DNA from: Halichondria panicea
Lineage: Eukaryota; Porifera; Demospongiae; Suberitida; Halichondriidae
Length of the DNA stretch: 64,000 nt
Direction: 5' to 3'
Assembly (NCBI RefSeq): GCF_963675165.1
Contig: NC_087381.1
Coordinates: 6,759,378-6,823,377 of the forward strand
A program made the translations under genes and the position numbers. This document shows, piece after piece, positions 34,415 to 44,585 of this stretch. Under the pieces are notes generated by a model. That model did no database searches and was not told the DNA's origin. It was given only the letters and a program-made list of their open reading frames with translations. Each line of letters starts with the position of its first letter. Positions within the stretch are counted from its first letter, which is position 1.

Positions 34415-36120
34415 ATGTCAGGTGTTCAAAAGATAAATGATGAACTTTTCATTGATTTCAATGAAGCTATTGGTTCTGGAGCCTATGGAATGGTTTACAA
34501 AGGAACGTACAAGAATGAGGTGTGTGCTGTAAAGATGTTGCACCATGTTGCCACACCAATGAAGGCCAACTTTCCTGTTGGTCCAGGACAGCAAAATGCA
34601 ATTTGTGCATTTGGTCGTGAAAGCATTGTTCTGGAATCGTTTGAGCATCCAAATGTACTTCAACACTTGGCAACAACTGAGCATTCATCAGGAAATATCA
34701 TGTTAGTAACAGAGCTGATGGATTGCAACTTGAGCACTTATCTCTCTACACATGATCACTCGAGCTCCCTCACAAGTCAGTGTGAGATTAGCCTCTCAAA
34801 GGACCTGGCTTCTGGTCTTGCCTACATCCACAGCAGGAAGATCATTCACCGCGATCTTTGTGGCGTTAATGTCTTGTTAAAGCAAAGTCAACCCTTTCCC
34901 ATAGCTAAGATCTCTGACTTTGGAATGTCCAAACTACTCGATCCTTTAAAATTCAACACCACTATTGGTCATCGCATGGGTTACCTACCTCGTGAAGCAC
35001 TTCACGAGGAAAAGGAAGATTATGATCAAAGTCTAGACGTGTTCTCTTGTGGAGTGATCATGATACAGATTGCTCTCAGACTGGAAAACGTCAATTCTGG
35101 AAGGGAGCGATCATCATATTTTGAAGAAATTAAAGCCGGCTTGCACCCTCTTAAGCCACACGTTATGGCCTGCTTGCAGGAAGATAAGAAAAGGAGGCCA
35201 TCAGCCACTTTTGTTCGTAAGTTTGTATGCTGTTATATTAGCTAACATTGCTATAATGTATGAGCTAATTTATAGCTATATTTGTACAGGAGGACAATTG
35301 GAGAAACATCTGATGCACGGAGATACTTACGTAATGGTGTAATAATTATGTACTTGTGAGATACTGCATGAATGTAACAAAACTGCACAATAACCGTGTG
35401 AAAATGACTATGCGTATACTCCGATAATAATAATATTCACAGGACTATGACTATTATGCTACACTTGGAGAAGAACGCCCATCTTTTTCGATGCTTTCTC
35501 TTTCAGGTATATATAATTATGTCAATAGGAATATATAGATTAATTTTGTTGTGAATCCATGTAGACAGAGCCACGCTAGACATGCACGTGGCTTTTTTAT
35601 AGCTGATGAAGACAGTGAATTATTTACCACCATTGTTATTTGCTGCCTCTATAGGATCACCCGCTAATCGAGTCACTCTCCAAGAACTAACGAGGCGATA
35701 CAATCTGACTGACGAGCAACTCAACCGTGAAATAGAGGACTCTGATACTCCCAAACTGGCCTTATATTTTGATAATGTGAGCATCTATTCGAGTGCCATG
35801 GGACTAGCTCATGCTGAACAAGCCGATGTGAATTTGTACCATAGAGAAGGAACTCAAATAGCCATGATGAGGTGCCTGCGAGTCTGGAAACAACGTGATC
35901 CTTTACGAGCAACTTACAGAGCTCTACTGGATATTGTACTGGGATTGGGGAAAGGAGACACAGCTCATCAAATCTGTCAGCAATTGTAAGTACATGTGTA
36001 TCAGTGCCCCTCCCCCTTTCCCTCTCCCCTCTAGAAAGCAACTGAGTATAGCTATATATACCATGATTATTTTCACTGACTTTTCCTGATTGCAGATCGT
36101 ACACTGGACTGATGAAGTGA
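34415..36120 (+). CDS. Kinase-Death domain protein, copy 1 (RIPK1-like architecture)
   Basis: Five GT-AG exons join in phase: 34415-35216, 35290-35336, 35443-35506, 35655-35985 and 36096-36120, giving 422 aa. Residues 13-267 form a protein kinase of TKL type. The glycine loop is GSGAYGMVYKG (20-30), the ATP lysine K40, the helix-C glutamate probably E69, the catalytic loop HRDLCGVN (145-152), DFG at 168-170, and GYLPREAL replaces APE. All catalytic residues are present, but HRDLC lacks the Lys of most serine/threonine kinases. Exon 3 adds a tyrosine-rich linker (DYDYYATLGEERPSFS). Exon 4 (residues about 305-414) is a Death domain (AEQADVNLYHREGTQIAMMR, then CLRVWKQRDPLRATYRALLD). An N-terminal kinase with a C-terminal Death domain recalls RIPK1, suggesting a signalling adaptor kinase; orthology is not claimed. 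The start ATG follows CAAA and sits just before the kinase fold. No membrane segment is seen. Confidence 0.85.
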
Positions 36121-36212
36121 TTACACATGCAGTGTGTCAGGTTGTACAAGCACTGATTATGATAGATAGTGATGTGTATATAATTGTGTGCTAGTTGACT
36201 GTAAAATAGCTA

Positions 36213-37443
36213 CAGTGCAACAACCAAAGAAAGTAGATTTTTTTTTTTGGTACACATTTTTTACATTTTGTGGCATATCTTCTAAAGTAAAAGTGATATG
36301 ATCTATTTGAGTGCAGGTACTGAAAGTTCAACTATTGGCGCTTCCATTGGACCACCACCTGTTACATCACATGACATCATCAATATAAAATGGCTGTCTG
36401 AAGATGTGTACTTCCGAAAATATGTTAGGAATAGAAGTAGCTTATTTGTTTGAGTTAAGATCTGAAATTTGTTGTGTATGTACCTGAGTATATTGCTCAT
36501 CTTTTGAGCTTCAACGGAAGTCTGGGCTACTAGTAAGTTCTGAGAAATACTGCATTTTGTTGTTTTTTGGTGGCAAATATGTTAAGAATACAACTTTCGA
36601 TTTTATATTAGTTAAGGTCTGATTTTTGAGCAGCATGTACTACAATAGTGTACTTTTCATCTGTACTAACTTACAGGAGTTAGGCTAGCCTCTTCTTTGC
36701 TAGAGTGGCCCATCTTGTCAAAAACAGTGGTTTTTATGACTTTTTGGACGATTTGGCTACGTAGTAAGCTCAATTGCCACGCCCCTGTGACACAAAATGA
36801 CCAACACCAACTGTGTAGTTGCAGGTAGACATCACATGACCTGATGTAGCAAATAACAACAAGATGATTTGTGATGTCACAAATCAATGAATATCATTGC
36901 ATACGTCAGCAAAAGTAGCAAAACGGAGCAAAATCACCTTTTTGACAAGAAGGGCCGCTCTAGCAAAGAAGAGACTTGTTTAGCTCCTGTAAGTTAGTGC
37001 AAATGAATTTTACACTATTGTAGTACATGCTTCTCAAAAATCAGACCTTAACTAGCATAAAATCGAAAGTTGTATTCCTAACAATATTTGCCACCAAAAA
37101 ACAACAAAATGCAGTATTTCTCAGAACTTACTAGTAGCCCAGACTTCCGTTGAAGCTCAAAAGATGAGCAATATACTCAGGTACATACACAACAAATTTC
37201 AGATCTTAACTCAAACAAATAACTATTCCTAACATATTTTCGGAGGTACACATCTTCAGATAGCCATTTCATAGTGATGATGTCATATGATGTAACAGGT
37301 GGTGGTCCAATGGAAGCGCCAATAGTTGAACTTTCAGTACCTGCACTCAAATAGATCATATCACTTTTACTTCAGAAGATATGCCACAAAATGTGAAAAA
37401 AATCAAAAATCAAAAAAATCTACTCTCTTTGGTTGTTGCACTG
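36213..37443. mobile_element. 1.23-kb foldback (long-TIR) element with TA target site
   Basis: It starts CAGTGCAACAACCAAAGAAA and ends as the reverse complement (GGTTGTTGCACTG). The arms are near-complementary over about 500-600 bp each, e.g. GCGCCAATAGTTGAACTTTC against its complement at about 36323. It is flanked by TA on both sides (36211-36212, 37444-37445). Duplicate A copy 2 at about 49797 has the uninterrupted sequence AATAGCTACTGATTAG. A TA duplication with CAGT ends points to the Tc1/mariner superfamily, non-autonomous. There is no transposase frame. Confidence 0.85.
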
Positions 37444-37679
37444 TACTGATTAGATAACCGACTAGTCAGTAGAGATATTGCATGATGAACATGTATTATT
37501 TTATTTTTGCCTGTAAAATAGATTTTGTCACAAAGGTTATAATTTTGTATGTAATAATAGCAAATGACCACAGCTGTACATATAATAATTATTTTTGTAA
37601 CATAATCATAATTTATATCAAAGCAAACTACTTAATTAATTATCTCTGCATGGAAATTAAAGTTGGTCAGATGTCTCTA

Positions 37680-37738
37680 ATAGCCTCGACTCCAGCCCCT
37701 TCAACAGTGGTTTTCCCTGCGGCCTGGAATCAAGGCTA
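37680..37738. repeat. TAGCCTCG-type palindromic repeat, A copy 1
   Basis: Inverted ends are TAGCCTCGACTCCAG and CTGGAATCAAGGCTA with a 27-bp loop. It is present in both A copies (the other at 50072-50130). Confidence 0.65.
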
Positions 37739-37878
37739 AGCATGCATGTACATGTACTCTAGTATGGTTTATTCATGAACGCAGTCACATGTGTAATGGG
37801 ATTCCCCTTATACACACAATAGAGGGTGTGTCTAGCAATGTCAGTGGTGAGGGTATTCATATCAATACCATGCAGCTA

Positions 37879-37936
37879 TAGCCTCGATTCCAGGCCGATT
37901 AAAATACGTATTTTAATCGGCCTTGAATCGAGGCTA
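37879..37936. repeat. 58-bp palindrome unique to A copy 1
   Basis: TAGCCTCGATTCCAGGCCGA, then TTAAAATACGTATTTTAA and the complementary arm ending CGAGGCTA. A copy 2 lacks it (ATACCAGCTAATG there). ATACCA flanks it on both sides, possibly a target duplication. Confidence 0.7.
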
Positions 37937-38062
37937 TACCAGTTAATGAATATAATCAGTGAACTCATCAAAAAATGAATGTGCACAAGCTAGCTGCATG
38001 TACTCAATGCGATTCAGTACCTCCCTAATTAGATCTACATGGATTCTATCACCTCTCTTTAC

Positions 38063-38156
38063 CCGTTGATAAAGACAGGATCAGGTTGTTCTGTCAGCTT
38101 CTTGTCCTCTGTCACCTTGACACCGTGTCCGTACAGATGGACCCTCCCAGGAATAT
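38063..38156 (-). pseudogene. Inverted copy of SELENBP1 exon 10, frame-shifted
   Basis: The minus strand matches exon 10 of the gene at 30180-30273 from the GCAG acceptor (ATATTCCTGGGAGGGTCCAT) through the donor GTAAAGAG and about 25 bp of intron. A one-base loss after ATCTGTACGGAC shifts the frame. No neighbouring SELENBP1 exons accompany it. Confidence 0.8.
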
Positions 38157-39022
38157 CTGCCGTGTGGGGTGTGTGTGTGTCTCTGTGATGTGGAAACAGA
38201 TAAAATATTCACAATGTCAATAATTATAAGCAAGTCATTGAATATTTTCATGGAATAAACCTCCACAAAATTTGCCCTAAAACTGATTTGTTGGAGGCTC
38301 TGAGATTGAGTTGTTTTGCAAATGAAGTTGTTGTGGCAATAAACTCCCACGCAATTAGCCTGAACACTCCTTTGGCAGTTGATGCATCAGAACAACAGGT
38401 ACAATCAAATTACAATAGCTACAAAACTGATAAATAGCTAGCTGGTAGCTGTAGTAAAGCCACAATAGCTTAGTCTGAAAGGGGGGATCCGTGGCACCGG
38501 CCCTGGGATCTCCCCCTGGATCCGCCACTGCATGGTTGTTCTTGACGCCATGCCAAACCACATTAAAGCTTAGAACAGTGAACTAACTCAAATGAATGTT
38601 GTATACAGTACCTTAATTTTGTTTGTTGAAGATGTACATGTATATCTTTCTATATAGTGGTCCTGGCCCCCTTGAACATACCAAAAATCACTTCTTTATC
38701 CGCCCCATTGCTATAATTGTCTCTGTATAGGGATAGACCAACATACATAATAACACAGGTCCAAACACATGCTATGGAGACTCTTGGGCCCATTAACCTG
38801 GCTGTAAAATAGAGGGGGTGACTAGCTGCTAACACAGGTCCAAACAAAGGAGACATCGGCTGTATCATGGCCTGCATGGGACACACAATAGTCATGTTTC
38901 ATTGCAGACAACAGATTCTGTCTTAATAGTTGTCCTTATACACAACAATGCTATCATTGTTAACCCCCGCCCCCCTCCTCTACAATGCTATCATTATTAA
39001 CCCCCGCCCCCCTCCTCTACAG

Positions 39023-39185
39023 AAATGGCTCCTTCCTCCTGCGAATGGACGTCAACACTGAGAGTGGAGGACTGACTCTGGACAAAGACTTCTTCATCGA
39101 TTTTGGCCTCGAGCCCGAAGGCCCGTCATTGGCCCATGAGATACGTTACCCTGGCGGCGACTGCACCTCGGATATTTGGATCTAG
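39023..39185 (+). pseudogene. Orphan copy of SELENBP1 last exon
   Basis: Appears identical over 163 bp to the true last exon (32531-32693), including acceptor, stop and the first part of the 3' flank. No other SELENBP1 exons lie nearby in this orientation. It could in principle serve as an alternative terminal exon spliced from exon 11, encoding the same protein end. Confidence 0.8.
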
Positions 39186-39640
39186 AGTGGAGATATTGGA
39201 CAATTTTTGTTGTTGTTTTTAACTGAAATAATTATATAAAAGACTGAATTATAATTTAGTTCTCAGAGATGAAATAATTATTACAATACAAAGCTTGCAG
39301 CATTTGTGGTTACGATTTCACATGAGATTTCATGTGTATAAAATTGAAAGAGTGTTTTACCCTCTACAATGGAACAATGTACTACAATGTCTGTCCTGTG
39401 CACACACTTATTTTCTTTTATAGTTTGACTTCTGGTATTTGCTAACCGCATATAAAACATATAATCACACAAGAGTACATAATAATTGATATATACATGT
39501 ATAGGTATAAGCCCTGCAGAGGTGCATAACTATACACTGTTGTAGTCTCGAATTCCAGCCGGTTCTCATGGGTTGAGCTGAACTAACGGAGTAATCCTTG
39601 TTAAAAGTAGTTTTTGGCAAAATTGGAGAGAAGCGATATA

Positions 39641-40745
39641 TATACATGCATGTTATAATAACTAATAATAATAGGTTAAATAGAATAATAAAATAATACT
39701 GAATAAGCAATATCTCTAACATAACAACCGAGGCCTATAATTACAATTAACATAATAATGCAAAAAGAATTCAAGTATAGATCTATTCAGGAGCTGAAAA
39801 TGTGCACTGCATGCATGCATGAATCAAGTACACCCGACATTACCTTCTTCTGTATAATTATTATACATAATTATGTAGAGGGATATTCGCTGAGAGTTAC
39901 TTAATTGCATGTGTCTATAGTCCTGGACAATAGCTATTCTTGACTAATGACCTAAATACGTTTTATGGGCACGATATACCACAGAAGAATAATTAACAAG
40001 CTGCAACAATATGCAGTAGAACAGACTTCTTTAATTGGAGCAACGCACAGATGCATGCATACAGTATAGTTTAAAAATTCCTTTCATTTTTCAAGTACTA
40101 TATAGATCTATTATTATAGTTACTGTAATACTGTTTCTCTGAAGAAATCTGCAGCATACACTAAAAAATAAAGTGCATGTGCTCTAGCCTAATCGGCCTG
40201 GGATCGAGGCTATACTAACCCTTTGCTCAGCACACTTTGTTTTATTATAGCTAACATGAAGTCAATCCCTGTTTGGTGCTACTACTGCATGGTGTCCAGT
40301 TTGACCTGCTCAATGCTCAGAGTAAGTATATCATAATTATAGCCGGTATATTTCGAGTATAAATGTTCGCAGGTTTCGCTGATTAAGCATGTGCAGCGAA
40401 CATAAATTTTATATATCCATGAATTTACTATTGCATGCATGGCTACAAAAAGGCTGCATGCAAATCCGTGAACACCTTTCTAACGGTCATTCTGCAAAAA
40501 TTTATACCCTCGAAATATGCCCGCTACACAGTACTTAATACATCGCAGAGTTTAATGTTGTTACATGCAACAATCCAAAGAGCAAGTTAAATAATCTTAT
40601 ATTTTTTTCAGCATTGTCGAGAACTCCTGTTCTTGCCATTGAAGGTGGCACTACAACAGCTTGTGTCACATATACCAGTGCTCCTGAATCAGTAACTGAA
40701 GTAGTGCTGTCTACACTGGATGGGGGCAGGGCTGCCGGTGCAGTG
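39641..40745. other. 1.1-kb insertion within the LINE remnant, with two weak exon candidates
   Basis: Absent from the first B copy, where GCGATATA runs directly into CCACGATAATTGCC. It holds an ATG-led stretch at 40256-40321 (MKSIPVWCYYCMVSS, then a GTAAGT donor). After a TTTTTTTCAG acceptor it has an open stretch from 40612 encoding TPVLAIEGGTTTACVTYTSA, then PESVTEVVLSTLDGG. This may be a captured fragment of a secreted-protein gene. I do not recognise the family. Confidence 0.35.
40341..40532. repeat. CTCGAAATAT-type MITE
   Basis: Inverted ends GCCGGTATATTTCGAG and CTCGAAATATGCCCGCTA. The interior shares GCTACAAAAAGGCTGC and a TGCAAAAATTTATACC block with a relative at 63800-63990. Confidence 0.55.
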
Positions 40746-42351
40746 CACGATAATTGCCTGGATCTTTGTGGTCTTAATTTGCTTGGACCTTTCAGGATAG
40801 GAATGAGAAGGCCAACCCTGAACTGCTTTGGGATGTAGCCTTGGTTTGCAATTGCATTAAAGAGATGAGTATGTGGAGCACCAGCGAATCTCCTGCATGT
40901 CTCTGGCTCTATATACAATCTGGGCCGGCTGCCTTGCCTAGTGGCAGCGATTTGATGGCCTCCTAGACCTCCATGCTGCTAAAGCTTATAGAGTAGGTGC
41001 ATGCATGTTCCTGTGGGTATGCCAGTATTCTTTCCATAGCAGCTTTTACAGTAAGTTAGAATTGTAGGACGGATCGTCAGAGGGCAAAACAGCTTGGTGT
41101 AGTGTGTCATCCATCCCTCCAAAATGTTTTCTGGGGTGAATTCAATACCGTTTACCACTAGTGAGGTGGTAGGTGTGTGAGATTTACCAAAGTACCTTCT
41201 GATGTCGCTAAACAGTTTTTTCTGATCTCTGTCTGTCTCATCCAAGCTGTCTAGAAATTCATTGAGGAGGTCTTTCCTGCATGCATGTGGTGGCGGAGTT
41301 CCGATCTGAATTTTCCCTTTTGGGATTTGTAGTTAGACTATGGGGTTAGTGAGAAAGGTCTCTAGGTTTGCCACCTTTTTCAACATGTTGAATGCAAGAC
41401 TTAGAAGCTTTTTGTGCCTGCGCAGTTGGTCCACATGGATAATAACCCACAATTTAAATCGGTTGCATTCTTGAAACGGCTGGAATTCGAGACTAACACT
41501 GTTGTATACACAGAGAAAAAAGACGTGCTGATTTAGCACAGAAAACCGTGCTAAACCAATGTCTCCAGTTTTAGCACATTTGCACATGTGCTAAACAACC
41601 TAATGTGCTAAACCGACACATGTGCTAAATTCTAATGTGCTGAAACATCCATCTGTGCTGATTGTATTGTGCTAAATTAATTTCAAACATTAAAAACAAC
41701 AATACATCAATTCAGTATTAAAATTGTATCTAAACAAACGATAAGGATATACGAAAGTGAAAGGTTTCTTTTAACATGCAACACAACAAGTCTGCACTCA
41801 GTTCACTGCAATTGCAAGATACTGCCTTTGACTTCTCAGTATCACCTGCATGCGTGAAGTAGAAAAATATGTCACATAAAAGCCAGTAGAATTATAACCA
41901 AGTATAAAATTATATAAGAATAATTAAGTGCGTATAGATTAGGTACATAACATCAGTCATAGCATGAACAAAGTATGCATTGCGATGAAACTTATAATTA
42001 TTATGGGGCGAAATAAGAAAAGTATTTGCTGTGATTCATGACAAATGCCGAGTGCATGAAAAGTACATGAGCCAAAAGCAAAGAATTCCAGCTACAGAAA
42101 GAGTCATATAACACAGGTAAGACCAAGAGGAAGAGTACGCAACACCAATAGTCTGTACACAGGAGGCAAACTCACTATTGCATGTAACCACAGTCACTTG
42201 AGATACAACAATAACAATAACAATGCTGATAAGGAAAAGCAATGAATAAAATTAGTGGTAATCATCACTTCATCCATTCGTGCAGATTAATTTTAAGATT
42301 TTACAGTTTATACAACAGCATGTGGTTGTACGTAAGTTAGACAGAATGCTT

Positions 42352-43503
42352 GCATAGATTGAAGAGTTAGAGGGATAGGAAACGGTTGGTATCTCGAGTA
42401 ACATCCGCGCTACGCTGCGGTTTAATCGAGGCCATCACAACAATATCTATTTCTACACTCAGTGCATATATAATAAACTGTGCTTAGTCCGTGCAACTCA
42501 CTTATATTTCAAGGTCTATACCTATTGTAGTAGTCATAACCAGCACGCTTACACGTTACATGTTCCAATAGCTCTAAAACAGCCTTGGGAACATATAACT
42601 TTGTAGTTTTTTTGTACAAAGATCAAAGGAAAAACTATGCTAACAAATGCCATAGACTAGGATCTACAACTGTAGTAACCACAGACCGTGCTCTATTATT
42701 CTGTGGTTGGCATTTTTGGAACAGTTTGGTAGTTAGAGCATGGCTGGGGTAGGTAGAGCACGGTTGGTGGTCAAAATAATTGATTTTTAAGCCATCGAAT
42801 TTTATAATAGCTACAACTGCTCCATGGTTGCAATGCGAGTACAGCTAAGTGATTCTATAAGCTTCTAGCAATGCTATCTTGCTAACAAAGGCTTTATTCT
42901 CGAGTAAAGGCTAGTTTTGCTTACCAGTACGTTGAAGGCGGCATTTCAGTCTCTCCAGAATCAGAAATAGCAAAATCTTTTCGTAGAAGGTTGCTATTCT
43001 ACTTAGTAGTTAGCTCTATACTAGAGCCGATAGCTATTGGTAGCTGCAAGAATTAAGCTAAAAACTACAAACCAGTTAATGCACTGTTTTACGCTCGTGC
43101 TCAATGGATATTATTGGCCTCGCGGAAGTTCTCGAAGCATCATGTAGCACTCGGCTTCGCCTCGAGCTACATAAGCTTCTCGAACTTCCGCTTGGCCAAT
43201 AATATCCATAGAGCACTCGCAACCGTGCATTAACTAGTACTTATTGGAAAGTCTCTTTTTACTGGGTGTGGTCAGTCATTAGCAAGTACTACACGTGGCT
43301 CATGGACTAGGCGTGTTATAAGTTGCTGAAAGAGATGATGTCTCGAGGAAACACAGCTTTGGGAGTTACCCGGCAAAAATGTGCTTAATAGCCTCGTTCA
43401 TAGGGCGTAGCGCGGATAATTTTCGAGGCTCCACTGCAGATTCAATGTAAAATCATCATGTGCACCACTCCGTTTCCTATCCCTCTAACTCTTCAATCTA
43501 TGC
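42352..43503. repeat. Inverted repeat nested in the 5.3-kb element
   Basis: Perfect 34-bp ends start GCATAGATTGAAGAGTTAGA (42352-42385; complement 43470-43503). A further inverted block follows around CCGCGCTACGC (42407 / 43405). It may be a separate element nested inside the larger one. Confidence 0.7.
43098..43216. repeat. 120-bp hairpin
   Basis: Arms TGCTCAATGGATATTATTGG and its near complement CCAATAATATCCATAGAGCA, continued by CGGAAGTTCTCGAAGC / CTTCTCGAACTTCCG, leaving a small loop. It lies inside the nested inverted repeat. Confidence 0.75.
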
Positions 43504-44339
43504 TACTAGTACGGTTAGTGGAGTTGCGTACTCTTCCTAATGAACTCTTAGTAAGACATTATAGTCGTTTTTACGCACAATTAAGTTTGCAAGACTATGA
43601 TAATGCAAATGAGTTCTTGTTGTGCTATTATAGAGCAGCATCAATATTCGGGCCCATCAATTATCTCGTACAGAGAGCAGATTGAGAAGTTGTCTTCCAC
43701 TGACAATACTCGTTGTAAGGGCTAAACAACAAATATAATCCACTACAAGCCTTCCCTTAATTGTCAGAAAAGAGCTGCATATAAAGCTTAATCCGAAAAG
43801 TTTAATTAAACTGCGTTATCCTATAAATTATTATATCAATAGAACTGTTAGCTTAAGAGGAACAGCTACAGCTGCAAGGCCGGGCAGACAATGTGCCACC
43901 AGGTGGCAGTATAGATTTGCATTAATTAGGAGGGTGTGTGGCAATCAAAAATCGTTTTACGCACAAGGAAATTTGGGATTTTCGTAGCAGCAATTTTTAT
44001 CAATTATGAACTTACAAAGTGGTAAATATAAAGTCCCCGTTCCGTTTACGTAGTACGTGCATAATACACTGATACAGCGCAAATTAAACGCTAAAAAGGA
44101 CGCTCAAGATAAGAGCTTTTTTCTGTTGTTAAAATTACTTTGGTCACCCATGCAGCTATAGTTATCATGAAATTTTGCAGCTTGCTAGCTTTGTATTATA
44201 GCTACATGTAAGATAGCTATAGCAACTAGTGTTCAAGCTGGCGCTGTGCTAATGCCTCTCGCCATGTTGTGCTTTCGCTCAAAAGTATTAGAGTGTTATA
44301 ATTATTAGTTTCTATAATGAATTTTATATTAAAGTTAGC

Positions 44340-44585
44340 TTATCTATATAAAGTCACTGAGAAGAAAAGATTTATTTACATGCATCTATTGATTGTATTA
44401 TGTGGCTTACCAGGACCTCAAGAAAGAAGAAAATTGATTCTTCCAGGATCTGTACTGTAGTTCAGTGTATATAATATCTAAGAAGAAAAGACCTGTGTAC
44501 ATGCATATTGTTATCTATTATTGTTATATGGTGGCTTACCAGGCCCTCAAGACAAAGACGATTCTGCCAGGAGGATCTGGATCTT
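44340..44585. repeat. Two diverged tandem copies of about 110 bp
   Basis: Both contain GAGAAGAAAAGA/TAAGAAGAAAAGA, TACATGCAT, GTGGCTTACCAGG(A/C)CCTCAAG and a closing CCAGG(A/AGGA)TCTG. They are non-coding and part of the 5.3-kb element. Confidence 0.55.

Larger units (their letters stand above)
34259..38362. repeat. Segmental duplication A, copy 1
   Basis: Contains the kinase-Death gene, a foldback insertion and an inverted SELENBP1 exon 10. It is repeated at 47757-50683. Edges: GGGTGTGTATGGAATGTCTG on the left and AACTCCCACGCAATTAGCCT on the right. Confidence 0.9.
39547..41497 (-). mobile_element. Non-LTR reverse-transcriptase remnant, copy 2, split by an insertion
   Basis: Same remnant as at 33047, bounded by TCTCGAATTCCAGCCGG (39547) and CGGCTGGAATTCGAGACT (41479). 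The minus strand holds GYIPKQFRVGLLIPILKGPS and, further upstream, DIRRYFGKSHTPTTSLVVNG and EFTPENILEGWMTHYTKLF. An unrelated 1.1-kb segment (39641-40745) splits it. It retains about 145 bp (41325-41470) lost from copy 1. Confidence 0.75.

Noticed and set aside
34418-34688. Antisense open frames over the kinase exon, repeated at 47912-48182
   Set aside because: They mirror the conserved kinase coding strand and have no independent features.
43458-43685. 75-codon frame inside the 5.3-kb element as a possible transposase
   Set aside because: No catalytic motif, and its start overlaps the perfect inverted repeat at 43470-43503; treated as chance.
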